Assembly: GCF_024331145.1 (NCBI RefSeq)
Contig: NZ_JANDJO010000004.1
Location: 310,001 to 374,000 of the forward strand
Direction of reading: 5' to 3'
Length of the DNA: 64,000 nucleotides
DNA from: Shimia sp. CNT1-13L.2
GTDB lineage: Bacteria > Pseudomonadota > Alphaproteobacteria > Rhodobacterales > Rhodobacteraceae
A model generated the notes under the pieces. The model did not search any database. It worked only from the letters and a program-made list of their open reading frames with translations, and was not told the origin of the DNA. This document shows positions 8,994-17,950 of this stretch, piece after piece (position 1 is the first letter of the stretch; each line of letters begins with the position of its first letter). The position numbers were made by a program, and so were the translations under genes.

Positions 8994-10871
8994 ATGCTGT
9001 ACCAACTTCTCAAATCCCTGAACCGCACGCAAAAAAGTTCCGTGCTGGTTCTGCTTGATCTCATCTGGATCGTTGTTGCATTTGAAATCGCTCTCGCCAT
9101 CGAAGCAAACGGTGCCCAAACGCTCGCAGCATTCGTCGGAATGTCCTGGTACCTCGCCGTACTATTGCCCGCAGCCATATTGGCGATCAAACTCTTCGGC
9201 CTCGAGCAAATCAAGCTTCACGCCTTCAGCCTTGGGGATGCGGTCGATACGGCCTCTCTGGCTGTTTTCCTCGGTGGATTGGGCTTCCTTTGCAATTACC
9301 TGCCCGTGGCACAAAGCATGGCACCACTCTCCACGTTCTTTGTATTTGCCCTGCTATTTCTCGTCCTCTCCGTTGGCGCCCGAATTGCGCTCCGCAACAT
9401 CGTCATGGAGATTTTCCGCCGTGGTCAGAACCGCAAGCGCGTGATGATCTACGGCGCAGGCCAGACCGGCCAACAGCTTGCCGCCGCGCTCGTCACAGAC
9501 GATGAATTCGAAGCCGTCTGCTTTGTTGACGACAAGGTCGCCCTGCAAAAGCTCACCATCAGCAGCATGCGCGTCCATGCGCCCCGCGAAATCGCCGATA
9601 TCGTCGCCAAGGAACAGATCGACAGGATCGTCCTCGCTATGCCCTCGGCCAGCCTCGCGGTACGCACACGCATCGCCCACGGCCTGCGAAACGTTGGCTG
9701 CGAAGTGCTGGCCCTGCCATCTTTCGCCGAAATCGTCCTGCGTGGCGAAGAGGCCCAAAAGGTCGCTCCCGTCGAAACCTCGAAATTGCTGGGGCGCTCC
9801 GCTCTCGAAGGCGAACTGCCCGCCGCGTCGGAAACCTACCTGGATCGCTCCATCCTCGTCACCGGCGCTGGTGGCTCGATCGGGTCTGAACTCTGCCGCC
9901 AGATTCTGACCTGCAAACCCAAGCGCTTGGTGCTGCTCGATCACTCGGAGCTGGCACTCTACAATGTCGAACGTGAACTTCAGGAAACCCAGACCGACTG
10001 CGATGTCGTCGTTGCCCTCGGGTCGATCAACGAACCTGAACTTCTGGATCAGGTGCTCCAACAACACGATATCGACATCGTCTTCCACGCCGCCGCCTAC
10101 AAGCACCTGCCGATGGTCGAGGAAAACTGCCTCGAAGGGCTGCGCAACAACGTGATCGGCACCCGCGCCGTCGCCGAAGCCGCCCGCCGTCACGATGTCG
10201 AACGCTTCATCCTCGTCTCCTCGGACAAGGCCGTGCGCCCCACGTCGGTCATGGGGTCGTCCAAGCGTATGGCGGAACTGGTGGTGCAGGATCTCGCCAC
10301 CCGTAGTGAAGGCACGCGTTTCTCGATGGTCCGGTTCGGCAACGTCATGGGATCATCCGGTTCGGTCATTCCCCTGTTCGAAGACCAGATCCGCCACGGC
10401 GGGCCGCTCACCGTGACCCACCCGAATGTCACCCGCTTCTTCATGACGGTGTCCGAAGCCGTCCGCCTCGTCCTTCTGGCCGGCAGCTTTTCGCGTGGCG
10501 GTGACGTTTTCGTGCTCGATATGGGCGAACCGGTCTCGATCCTGGATGTCGCCCGCAAGATGATCGAAGGTTCGGGCTATAGTGTCCGCGACGACAAGAA
10601 CCCGGCCGGAGACATTGCCATCACCTTCACCGGCCTGCGCCCGGGCGAAAAGATGCACGAGGAACTGCTGATCGGTTCTGACATGCTGACAACCCCGCAC
10701 CCCAAGATTCTCAGGGCCCAAGAAAAACGCCTGTCTGAAATCGAAATCGCAGGGGCCCTGCAAGACCTTCGCCGCGCCATTCAAACACGCGATGAATCGC
10801 TTGCACTGGCCACGCTGCACACTTGCGTGGAAGAGTTCACGCCAAAAGACGACCGCGACACCGCCAGCTGA
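8994..10871 (+). CDS. CapD/WbpM-type nucleoside-diphosphate-sugar 4,6-dehydratase
   Basis: A 625-residue membrane-anchored enzyme. About 130 N-terminal residues form four hydrophobic segments. They are followed by a CoA-binding-like Rossmann region (YGAGQTGQQLAAAL) and then the catalytic extended-SDR domain (VTGAGGSIGSELCRQI). In VSSDKAVRPTSVMGSSKRMAE the usual catalytic Tyr is Met, giving the Ser-Met-Lys triad known for WbpM/FlaA1-like UDP-GlcNAc C6-dehydratases. TGLRPGEKMHEELL near the end is typical of the family. It starts a polysaccharide by making UDP-4-keto-6-deoxy sugars. The stop TGA abuts the stop of the convergent epimerase gene, forming TGATCA with no spacer. Confidence 0.92.
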   Translation: MLYQLLKSLNRTQKSSVLVLLDLIWIVVAFEIALAIEANGAQTLAAFVGMSWYLAVLLPAAILAIKLFGLEQIKLHAFSLGDAVDTASLAVFLGGLGFLCNYLPVAQSMAPLSTFFVFALLFLVLSVGARIALRNIVMEIFRRGQNRKRVMIYGAGQTGQQLAAALVTDDEFEAVCFVDDKVALQKLTISSMRVHAPREIADIVAKEQIDRIVLAMPSASLAVRTRIAHGLRNVGCEVLALPSFAEIVLRGEEAQKVAPVETSKLLGRSALEGELPAASETYLDRSILVTGAGGSIGSELCRQILTCKPKRLVLLDHSELALYNVERELQETQTDCDVVVALGSINEPELLDQVLQQHDIDIVFHAAAYKHLPMVEENCLEGLRNNVIGTRAVAEAARRHDVERFILVSSDKAVRPTSVMGSSKRMAELVVQDLATRSEGTRFSMVRFGNVMGSSGSVIPLFEDQIRHGGPLTVTHPNVTRFFMTVSEAVRLVLLAGSFSRGGDVFVLDMGEPVSILDVARKMIEGSGYSVRDDKNPAGDIAITFTGLRPGEKMHEELLIGSDMLTTPHPKILRAQEKRLSEIEIAGALQDLRRAIQTRDESLALATLHTCVEEFTPKDDRDTAS

Positions 10872-11900
10872 TCAAACGCCGTAGTAGTCTCTGTACCACG
10901 CAACAAACGCCTTCACCCCGGCGTCTACGGAGGTTTCAGGGCGCGATCCGGTCAATGATTGCAACAGTTGCGCCTCGGCCCAAGTTGCGGGCACGTCACC
11001 GGGTTGCATCGGCATGAAATTCTTCTGCGCCTCGATGCCGATGGCTTTTTCGATCGCCTCGACAAAGGCCATCAACTGAACTGGCTGGCCATTGCCGATG
11101 TTCACGACACGCCACGGCGCGACAGGGCTGAGCGAGTCAAACGCCTCCGGCGCATCTGTCCGCCCGTCCGCCTGTGGCGGAACCGCCTCGACAAGCGCCA
11201 CGATCCCCGACACCAGATCGTCGATATAGGTAAAGTCGCGGCGCATATCCCCGTGGTTGTAGATATCAATCGCCGACCCTTCGAGAATGGCCTTGGTAAA
11301 CTTGAACAACGCCATATCCGGACGCCCCCACGGCCCATAAACCGTAAAGAAGCGGAACATCGTGACCGGCAGGTGATAGAGATGCGCATAGGAATGCGCC
11401 ATCGCCTCGTTGGCCTTCTTGGTCGCCGCATAGAACGACATCTGGCTGTCCGCCTTGTCGGTCTCGGCATAGGGCATGTCTTCGTTCGCGCCGTAAACCG
11501 ACGAGGTCGACGCCAAAAGCATATGCTGCGGCGGATAGGCCCGCGCCGCTTCCAAAAGGTCAAATGTCCCGATCAGGTTGGCCTCGACATAGGACCGCGG
11601 CGCATCAATCGAATACCGAACCCCCGCCTGGGCCGCGAGGTGGATCACAACGTCCGGGCGGTGCGTCTCGAACAGGTCCATCAGCAGGCCCGGCTCTTCC
11701 AGACGCCCAACAACTGCCGTGAACTTCTCGTTCTGCTGAAGCATCGCGTGGCGGCGTTCCTTCAGGGCCACCTCGTAATAATCGGTCATTGCATCAAGGC
11801 CGATCACCGTCCAGCCTTCAGCAAGCAACCGCGCCGCGGTGTGATACCCGATAAAGCCGGCAGACCCGGTCACCAACGCGGTACGATTGAATGCAGTCAT
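10872..11900 (-). CDS. NAD-dependent epimerase, UDP-glucuronate 4-epimerase-like
   Basis: A 342-residue extended SDR. The cofactor loop is VTGSAGFIGYHTAARLL, the active site runs from STSSVYGANEDMPY to YAATKKANE (Tyr-x3-Lys), and RFFTVYGPWGRPDMA followed by YNHGDMRRDFTYIDD is the pattern of UDP-glucuronate epimerases (CapI/LspL group). It would convert UDP-glucuronate to UDP-galacturonate, a common acidic capsule sugar. ATG start. Its tail meets the dehydratase tail with no gap. The next leftward gene upstream, kdsB, lies 107 bp away. Specificity within the epimerase family is inferred from the motif only. Confidence 0.85.
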   Translation of the reverse strand: MTAFNRTALVTGSAGFIGYHTAARLLAEGWTVIGLDAMTDYYEVALKERRHAMLQQNEKFTAVVGRLEEPGLLMDLFETHRPDVVIHLAAQAGVRYSIDAPRSYVEANLIGTFDLLEAARAYPPQHMLLASTSSVYGANEDMPYAETDKADSQMSFYAATKKANEAMAHSYAHLYHLPVTMFRFFTVYGPWGRPDMALFKFTKAILEGSAIDIYNHGDMRRDFTYIDDLVSGIVALVEAVPPQADGRTDAPEAFDSLSPVAPWRVVNIGNGQPVQLMAFVEAIEKAIGIEAQKNFMPMQPGDVPATWAEAQLLQSLTGSRPETSVDAGVKAFVAWYRDYYGV

Positions 11901-12007
11901 GATAAAAAGCCTCCCGGCAAATGGATCTGTTCGATCCCCTCAAGACACAAAGAAACCGCCCGCAATGGGAAGAGGGCAAGGAAAAATCTGGGCAGGCACC
12001 GCAAGCC

Positions 12008-12808
12008 TCAGGGCGTGCCCATCTCCGCCATCATCGCTTCGATGCGCGGAACATCTTCGGGATTGTTCAATTCCCAGAACTGCCGCCCGCGCGCTTCGAC
12101 CTCAACACACAAGACCTTGTGGCCGTTTTCCATGAAACGCAGCTGTTCAAGGCCTTCCAGTGTCTCCAGAGGGCCGGCCTGCCAGCGCGGATAAGCGCCC
12201 AGCGCCGAAGGCCGGTAGGCATAGACCCCCACATGGTGGAACACCGGGGTCTCAGCATCGTCGGCATAAATTTCCGACGTGAATGGCACCACTTCCTTCG
12301 AGAAATACATCGCGTGACGGTCCTTGGTGAACACTGCCGTTGTCCCACCAACACGGCCCGCCTTGCGATCTTCAAGGAACCCGTTCAAAGCACGGCCATC
12401 ACAGCGCAATACCGGTGTCGCAACCTCGGCCACCGGATCGTTGCGCAACCCTTCGATCAGGTCTTCAACAAACCAGGCGGGGGTCAGCGGCGCATCGCCC
12501 TGAAGGTTCACGACGATATCGAACCCGCCACCCAGATTGTCAAAGGCCTCGGCACAGCGTTCGGTGCCATTGGCACAGTCTTCCGAGGTCATCACAACTT
12601 CGGCGCCAAAGGCCTCGGCCGCTTCACGAATACGGTCATCATCTGTCGCCACCACGACACGGTCCACGCCCTTGACCTCGCAGGCCGCCTCCCAGGATCT
12701 CTGGATCAGGCTCTTGGTTTCGCCCGTCGCGCCTTTCAGCGTGGCCAGCGGTTTACCGGGATAGCGGGTCGACGCGTAACGCGCCGGGATGGCGATCAGA
12801 ACAGACAT
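12008..12808 (-). CDS. kdsB: 3-deoxy-manno-octulosonate cytidylyltransferase (CMP-Kdo synthetase)
   Basis: Activates Kdo as CMP-Kdo using CTP. The 266-residue protein opens with IPARYASTRYPGKPLATL (nucleotide loop), has VVATDDDRI with acidic residues for metal, VVNLQGDAPLTPAWF, and a GVYAYRP block followed by LEGLEQLRFMENGHK near the C-terminus, all standard for KdsB/KpsU. Its ATG overlaps the cysQ stop by one base (TGATG), so the two genes are translationally coupled. Kdo is needed both for lipid A core and for the poly-Kdo linker of ABC-dependent capsules. The location beside a KpsM-type permease favours a capsule role without excluding the general one. Confidence 0.95.
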   Translation of the reverse strand: MSVLIAIPARYASTRYPGKPLATLKGATGETKSLIQRSWEAACEVKGVDRVVVATDDDRIREAAEAFGAEVVMTSEDCANGTERCAEAFDNLGGGFDIVVNLQGDAPLTPAWFVEDLIEGLRNDPVAEVATPVLRCDGRALNGFLEDRKAGRVGGTTAVFTKDRHAMYFSKEVVPFTSEIYADDAETPVFHHVGVYAYRPSALGAYPRWQAGPLETLEGLEQLRFMENGHKVLCVEVEARGRQFWELNNPEDVPRIEAMMAEMGTP

Positions 12809-13605
12809 CAGGCCTCTTTCAGTTCCACGTTCGGGGCGTAGGCAATGAAGTACGGGTTGGCAAAGTCTTCCTTGCCATAGGTCAGCGGGCTGTGGTCATC
12901 GAAACGCACAACATCACCACCAGCACCCAGCAGAACCGCATGGCCAGCGGCCGTATCCCACTCCATGGTGCGTCCAACGCGCGGGTACAGGTCTGCTTCG
13001 CCAGTCGCGACGAGGCAGAATTTCAGCGACGAACCCGCGCTCTTGAAATCCGCCACTTCGTACTTGGCGATATAATCCTTGGTCTCGTCGGTCAGGTGCG
13101 ATTTCGAGGCCACCACGAGAAGCGCGGCATTGTCGCTTGCAGCAACCTTCATCGGCGTAACTTCGCCCACGGTGTCCTTGGCGAAATCACCGGTTTCTTC
13201 AACAGACTGGCCGTCTGCTTGGGTAAAGAACATGCGGTTCTTGGCCGGCGCATACACCACACCACGCTGCGGCACACCGTTTTCAACATAGGCAATGTTC
13301 ACGGTGAAATCGCCACGACGGTGGATGAATTCCTTGGTGCCATCCAACGGATCAACGATCAGAAACGTATCGCCCTTGGCGGCATGGCTCTCGGCCTGCT
13401 CTTCGGTCACCAGCATCACGTCGGGGAACAACTCGACCAGACCCGCGGAAATGATCGCGTCTGCCGCTTCATCCGCAGCCGTCACCGGGCTGTCGTCCGA
13501 CTTAACTTTCACGTCAAAATCGTCTGCGTTGTAAATTTCCATAATCTTGTCGCCGGCCTCGATGGCCAGTTTACGAATGGCGGGAATAAGTACGTTATAG
13601 TCCAA
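12808..13605 (-). CDS. cysQ: 3'(2'),5'-bisphosphate nucleotidase (PAP phosphatase)
   Basis: Removes the 3'-phosphate of PAP, the by-product of sulfotransferases and PAPS reductase. Inositol-monophosphatase fold: DDSPVTAADEAAD, VDPLDGTKEFIHRRGDFTVNIA (metal-binding Asp pair) and MEWDTAAGHAVLLGAGGDV near the end. I place the start at TTG 13605, giving 265 residues that begin LDYNVLIPAIRK as in relatives, because GGGAGAT lies 7-8 bases upstream. A frame extending to 13665 adds 20 unconserved residues. It overlaps kdsB by one base. With the sulfotransferase at 7-1437 in the same cluster, PAP recycling during glycan sulfation is a reasonable inference. Confidence 0.9.
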   Translation of the reverse strand: MDYNVLIPAIRKLAIEAGDKIMEIYNADDFDVKVKSDDSPVTAADEAADAIISAGLVELFPDVMLVTEEQAESHAAKGDTFLIVDPLDGTKEFIHRRGDFTVNIAYVENGVPQRGVVYAPAKNRMFFTQADGQSVEETGDFAKDTVGEVTPMKVAASDNAALLVVASKSHLTDETKDYIAKYEVADFKSAGSSLKFCLVATGEADLYPRVGRTMEWDTAAGHAVLLGAGGDVVRFDDHSPLTYGKEDFANPYFIAYAPNVELKEA

Positions 13606-13611
13606 AGGGGT

Positions 13612-13618
13612 ATCTCCC
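13612..13618 (-). promoter_or_regulatory. ribosome-binding site deciding the cysQ start
   Basis: GGGAGAT on the minus strand, followed by 6-8 bases and TTG at 13605. No comparable site precedes the upstream ATG at 13665. Confidence 0.65.
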
Positions 13619-13722
13619 AAGCAGGATTGTTGAAATGACGAGTCGCGCCCCTTATGATGCGACAATAACGGAACGGCAAGATTTCCCTGTCAAAACCGGT
13701 TCAATCCGGGGAACCTGAGGCG

Positions 13723-14544
13723 ATGTTTCAACAAGCGGCCCCTAAAACGACGCTTTCTAGCGCACTGAACATATCCGAGCTGATTTATCACTCGGTCGTG
13801 AGAAACGTACGCAAGTCTCACGGCAATGCCCTGATGTCCCTGATAATGAACATGATGCAGGCGATCATCTTCGTGATGGCCTTCTACGTCATGTTCTCGG
13901 TCCTCGGTATGCGCGGCGCGGCCCTGCGCGGTGATTTCCTGCTCTACATCATGTCGGGCATCTTCCTGTTCATGACCCACACCAAGACCCTTGGTGCCGT
14001 GGTCGGGGCCGAAGGTCCGTCTTCGCCGATGATGAAACACGCACCGATGAACACCATCATCGCGATTGTCTCTGCCGCACTCAGCACCCTCTACATTCAG
14101 GTGCTGTCGCTCTTCACGATCCTGTTCATCTACCACGTCGGCTTTACCCCGTTCGAGATTGACCGCCCCCTGCCCGCGATGGGCATGGTGCTCCTGGCAT
14201 GGTTCACCGGCCTCGCGCTTGGCGTGGTTTTCCTGGCGCTAAAGCCCTGGTTCCCGACCTTTGTCAGCATCACCAGCACCATCTACCAGCGCGCCAACAT
14301 GATCGCCTCGGGCAAGATGTTCGTCGCCAACACCCTGCCAAGCTTCATGGTCTCGATGTTCGACTGGAACCCGCTGTTTCATTGCATCGACCAGTCACGC
14401 GGCTATGTCTTCATCAACTACGCCCCGCGCAACTCCAGCCTCGAATATCCGATCTGGTTCGGCATCATCTTCCTGATGATCGGCCTCATGGGCGAGTTCT
14501 ACACCCGCCGCCACGCCTCCCTCAGCTGGAGCGCCCGCCGGTGA
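13723..14544 (+). CDS. ABC-2 type polysaccharide export permease (KpsM-like)
   Basis: A 273-residue integral inner-membrane protein with about six hydrophobic segments; a short amphipathic N-terminus is followed by SVVRNVRKSHG, usual for KpsM/Wzm/CtrC permeases. It would move a lipid-linked polysaccharide across the membrane with an ATPase (KpsT/Wzt) that is not in this window. ATG at 13723 follows CGGGGAACCTGAGGCG. It diverges from cysQ (117 bp between starts), and its stop overlaps the next start (TGATG). Partnership with the export lipoprotein at 7542 is inferred from the shared cluster. Confidence 0.85.
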   Translation: MFQQAAPKTTLSSALNISELIYHSVVRNVRKSHGNALMSLIMNMMQAIIFVMAFYVMFSVLGMRGAALRGDFLLYIMSGIFLFMTHTKTLGAVVGAEGPSSPMMKHAPMNTIIAIVSAALSTLYIQVLSLFTILFIYHVGFTPFEIDRPLPAMGMVLLAWFTGLALGVVFLALKPWFPTFVSITSTIYQRANMIASGKMFVANTLPSFMVSMFDWNPLFHCIDQSRGYVFINYAPRNSSLEYPIWFGIIFLMIGLMGEFYTRRHASLSWSARR

Positions 14545-15152
14545 TGCGGCTTCTGGCTGCCCTGCTTTTGCTCCCGACCTTTCTCAGTGCCGGAGAATTT
14601 CCGGCCCTGTTTTCCGTGACCGGTGTCGCCGCGAACGATGTCCTGAACATCCGCGAAACCGCAAACGCCTCGGCCGGCAAATTGGGGGCCTTGCCGCATA
14701 ACGCGGAAAACGTCGAAGTGGTGGCCGTTGATGACGCCCGAAAGTGGGCGCTGGTCAACACCGGCGAAACCGCGGGCTGGGTCGCCTTCCGCTACCTCGC
14801 CCGACAATCCGAAACCGGCTGGGCGTGGGACAGGATCGGACTAGAGTGTTTCGGCACCGAACCCTTCTGGTCCGCCGCAACCGATGCCGACCGATCCCTT
14901 CTTGCGTTCCAGTTCTTTGATGACCCGGTGGAACACTTCGCAGTCCAGTGGACCTCGCGACCGGAAAACTACACCGTCGGCACCCTGGGCCTTGGCGCTA
15001 CCTCGCCTTCGGGCTCTGCCTTTGCCACCGTCCGAAGCGCGCTGTGTTCCGACGGGATGAGCGATCGCACCTATGGCCTCGCGACGGAACTGTTCATTCT
15101 GCGCGACGACACGCCCATCGGCTATCGGGGCTGCTGCACGCTGCGTCCCTGA
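14544..15152 (+). CDS. secreted SH3-domain protein
   Basis: A 202-residue predicted periplasmic protein. Start ATG 14544 overlaps the permease stop by one base; a longer in-frame reading from 14199 runs inside the permease gene and is rejected. A signal peptide (MRLLAALLLLPTFLSAG) is followed by a bacterial SH3-like domain, residues ~25-90: VAANDVLNIRETANASAGKL to GWVAFRYLAR. The C-terminal half is a globular domain of the kind seen in COG3650-like proteins, with CFGTEPFW and four cysteines including a final GCC. Function is unknown; SH3b domains often bind peptidoglycan. Its TGA directly abuts the alkB stop (TGATCA). Confidence 0.8.
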   Translation: MRLLAALLLLPTFLSAGEFPALFSVTGVAANDVLNIRETANASAGKLGALPHNAENVEVVAVDDARKWALVNTGETAGWVAFRYLARQSETGWAWDRIGLECFGTEPFWSAATDADRSLLAFQFFDDPVEHFAVQWTSRPENYTVGTLGLGATSPSGSAFATVRSALCSDGMSDRTYGLATELFILRDDTPIGYRGCCTLRP

Positions 15153-15761
15153 TCACTCGGCCACCACCCGCATTGTCAGGTTGATCCGCCCGCCCTTGGG
15201 CAACAGCCTTGAAGACCCAAAGCGGATGCGATCCACGCCATGATGCGCCAGCCGCGCTTCACCCCCCATGACCACCACATCGCCAGACTCGAGCCACAGC
15301 GACTCGGTCTTGCCGCCCCGCGCGACATTGCCCATCCGAAACAATCCCGCATCCCCCAGTGAGATCGACACCACGGGCCAGTCGAAACTGCCTTCGTCCT
15401 TGTCCTGATGCATGCCCATCCTGGCCTCTTCGCCATAGAAGTTGACCAGACAGCAATCCGGCCCCCGCGAAACACCCGATACGGCCTCCCAGACGTCCAG
15501 TATCCCCTTGGGAATTTCCGGCCACGCCATCCCGTCCGGGTGATGCGCCTGGTACCGGTATCCGCCACGATCCGTGACCCATCCCAGGCGCCCGGCCGAC
15601 GTCATGCGCACCGACATCTTTTTCCCCGACGGGGTCACGGGATCAAAGAACGGCGCAACGCGGGCAACCTCGCGCAAATCCGCGACCATCTGGTCCTGTG
15701 CCCGGGCCTCCAGAAACCCTTTGTAAACCTGGAATCCCCTGATCATCAGCGGCGCGTTCAT
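15153..15761 (-). CDS. alkB: alpha-ketoglutarate-dependent DNA repair dioxygenase
   Basis: Fe(II)/2-oxoglutarate enzyme that demethylates 1-meA and 3-meC in DNA. Seen in 202 residues: the iron motif MHQDKDEG (His-x-Asp), the second His in AHHGVDRI, and the 2-oxoglutarate motif GGRINLTMR (RxNxTxR). Start is ATG 15761, preceded by GGAAAGGA. A frame extending to 15821 would read into the dnaK promoter region and is rejected. Divergent from dnaK; convergent and abutting with the SH3 gene. Confidence 0.93.
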   Translation of the reverse strand: MNAPLMIRGFQVYKGFLEARAQDQMVADLREVARVAPFFDPVTPSGKKMSVRMTSAGRLGWVTDRGGYRYQAHHPDGMAWPEIPKGILDVWEAVSGVSRGPDCCLVNFYGEEARMGMHQDKDEGSFDWPVVSISLGDAGLFRMGNVARGGKTESLWLESGDVVVMGGEARLAHHGVDRIRFGSSRLLPKGGRINLTMRVVAE

Positions 15762-15822
15762 GGCATCCTTTCCACACTGCCCGAAAAAGCTTGGATTCTT
15801 CGCATATGTGCCAATTCTCATG

Positions 15823-15851
15823 CTTGCAGGCTCTTTTTCCCCTCCCTATAT
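15823..15851 (+). promoter_or_regulatory. RpoH (sigma-32) heat-shock promoter of dnaK
   Basis: CTTG at 15823-15826, an 18-base spacer, then CCTATAT at 15845-15851. This fits the alphaproteobacterial RpoH consensus CTTG-N17/18-CYTATNT. It predicts a transcript start near 15858 and a leader of about 100 nt to dnaK. Confidence 0.8.
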
Positions 15852-15959
15852 ACCCTGCGAAGCGCGTTGGTCGAATGACCGTCGCATTCGGAATCGGGGC
15901 AAGGATGCCAAAACGGGTCCGAACCTCGGAATATCGCCTTAAGTAAGAAGGGATCGAAA

Positions 15960-17870
15960 ATGAGCAAAGTGATTGGTATCGACCTCGGTACGACCAACTC
16001 CTGTGTTGCCCTGATGGAAGGGTCGCAGCCGAAAGTAATCGAAAACGCGGAAGGTGCACGCACCACCCCCTCGATCGTTGCTTTCACTGATGACGAGCGC
16101 CTCGTAGGCCAGCCGGCGAAACGCCAGGCCGTCACCAACCCCGAAAACACCGTCTTTGGCGTCAAGCGCCTGATCGGCCGTCGTGTTGACGATGCAGCCG
16201 TCGAAAAAGACAAGAAAATGGTACCCTATGCCATCGTCAACGGCGGCAACGGCGACGCATGGGTCGAAGCACGCGGCGAAAAATACTCGCCTTCGCAAAT
16301 CTCGGCCTTCACCCTGGGCAAGATGAAAGAAACCGCCGAATCCTACCTCGGTGAAGAAGTAACCCAGGCCGTCATCACCGTGCCTGCATACTTCAACGAT
16401 GCTCAGCGTCAGGCCACCAAAGACGCCGGTAAGATCGCGGGCCTCGAAGTTCTGCGTATCATCAACGAACCGACTGCCGCCGCTCTGGCATACGGTCTCG
16501 ACAAGGAAGATACCCAAACCATCGCGGTCTACGACCTTGGTGGCGGTACCTTCGACGTGACCATCCTCGAAATCGACGATGGCCTGTTCGAAGTGAAATC
16601 GACCAACGGCGACACCTTCCTGGGTGGTGAAGACTTTGACATGCGCATCGTCAACTACCTCGCGGACGAGTTCAAAAAAGAACACGGCGTCGACCTGTCC
16701 AAAGACAAGATGGCCCTGCAGCGTCTGAAAGAAGCTGCCGAGAAAGCCAAGATCGAACTGTCGTCGACCTCGCAAACCGAGATCAACCAGCCGTTCATTT
16801 CGATGGGCAAAGACGGCCAGCCGCTGCACATGGTCATGAAACTGACTCGTGCCAAGCTGGAATCGCTGGTTGCCGACCTGATCAAGCGTTCGATCAAACC
16901 CTGTCAGGACGCCCTGAAAGACGCGGGCCTCGCAGCCAACGAAATCGACGAAGTCGTTCTCGTCGGTGGTATGACCCGTATGCCCAAGGTCATTGACGAA
17001 GTGACCAAGTTCTTCGGCAAAGAGCCCCACAAGGGTGTGAACCCCGATGAAGTGGTTGCCATGGGTGCCGCCATTCAGGCTGGCGTTCTGCAAGGCGACG
17101 TCAAAGACGTTGTTCTGCTCGACGTGACCCCGCTGTCGCTCGGCATCGAAACCCTCGGCGGTGTTTTCACCCGCCTGATCGACCGCAACACCACCATCCC
17201 GACCAAGAAGTCGCAGGTGTTCTCGACCGCGGAAGACAACCAGAACGCCGTGACCCTGCGTGTGTTCCAGGGTGAGCGCGAGATGGCCGCCGACAACAAG
17301 ATCCTCGGCCAGTTCAACCTCGAGGAAATCCCGCCGGCACCGCGCGGCATGCCGCAGATCGAAGTGACCTTCGACATCGACGCCAACGGCATCGTGTCGG
17401 TTGGTGCCAAGGACAAAGGCACCGGCAAGGAACAGTCGATCACCATCCAGGCATCGGGTGGTCTCTCGGACGAGGACATCGAAAAGATGGTCAAGGAAGC
17501 CGAGGACAACGCCGAGGCCGACAAGGAACGCCGCGAGCTGATCGAAGCCAAGAACCAGGCCGAGAGCCTCATCCACTCGACCGAAAAGTCGATGGAAGAG
17601 CACAGCGACAAGGTCGACCCGACCACCATCGAAGCCATCGAACTGGCCATCGCCGCGCTCAAGGACGACCTTGAGAAAGACGACGCCTCCGCCGACAAGA
17701 TCAAGTCGGGCATCCAGAACGTGACCGAAGCGGCCATGAAACTGGGTGAGGCGATCTACAAGGCCAGCCAGGAAGAAGGCGCAGGCGAACCCGAGGCCGC
17801 CGACATGGGCCCGGGTGACGACGACATCGTCGACGCCGACTTCGAGGACCTGGACGGCGACAAGCGTTAA
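15960..17870 (+). CDS. dnaK: molecular chaperone DnaK (Hsp70)
   Basis: ATP-driven cytoplasmic chaperone, 636 residues, full length. Residues 1-385 are the actin-like ATPase: [13 protein letters not shown] at the start, [45 protein letters not shown] and [12 protein letters not shown]. The substrate domain follows the linker [19 protein letters not shown]; then come the helical lid and an acidic tail. ATG at 15960 follows AAGAAGGGAT. The RpoH-type promoter at 15823 drives it. A strong hairpin terminator lies between it and dnaJ, so dnaJ may be expressed at a lower level by read-through. Confidence 0.99.
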   Translation: MSKVIGIDLGTTNSCVALMEGSQPKVIENAEGARTTPSIVAFTDDERLVGQPAKRQAVTNPENTVFGVKRLIGRRVDDAAVEKDKKMVPYAIVNGGNGDAWVEARGEKYSPSQISAFTLGKMKETAESYLGEEVTQAVITVPAYFNDAQRQATKDAGKIAGLEVLRIINEPTAAALAYGLDKEDTQTIAVYDLGGGTFDVTILEIDDGLFEVKSTNGDTFLGGEDFDMRIVNYLADEFKKEHGVDLSKDKMALQRLKEAAEKAKIELSSTSQTEINQPFISMGKDGQPLHMVMKLTRAKLESLVADLIKRSIKPCQDALKDAGLAANEIDEVVLVGGMTRMPKVIDEVTKFFGKEPHKGVNPDEVVAMGAAIQAGVLQGDVKDVVLLDVTPLSLGIETLGGVFTRLIDRNTTIPTKKSQVFSTAEDNQNAVTLRVFQGEREMAADNKILGQFNLEEIPPAPRGMPQIEVTFDIDANGIVSVGAKDKGTGKEQSITIQASGGLSDEDIEKMVKEAEDNAEADKERRELIEAKNQAESLIHSTEKSMEEHSDKVDPTTIEAIELAIAALKDDLEKDDASADKIKSGIQNVTEAAMKLGEAIYKASQEEGAGEPEAADMGPGDDDIVDADFEDLDGDKR

Positions 17871-17895
17871 TGGCGCATCATCGGAACTGAAATTG

Positions 17896-17926
17896 GGGCC
17901 GGTCCGCTTGCCGGATCGGCCCTTTT
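17896..17926 (+). terminator. hairpin terminator/attenuator between dnaK and dnaJ
   Basis: GGGCCGGTCCG (17896-17906) pairs with CGGATCGGCCC (17912-17922), with one G-U pair and a 5-base loop, followed by TTTT. It lies 26 bp after the dnaK stop and 25 bp before the dnaJ start. Confidence 0.8.
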
Positions 17927-17950
17927 CATTCCGTGCCAAAGGAGACACCC

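Noticed and set aside
14199-14543. Longer N-terminus for the SH3 protein
   Set aside because: It would lie inside the permease gene; the ATG at 14544 gives an immediate signal peptide.
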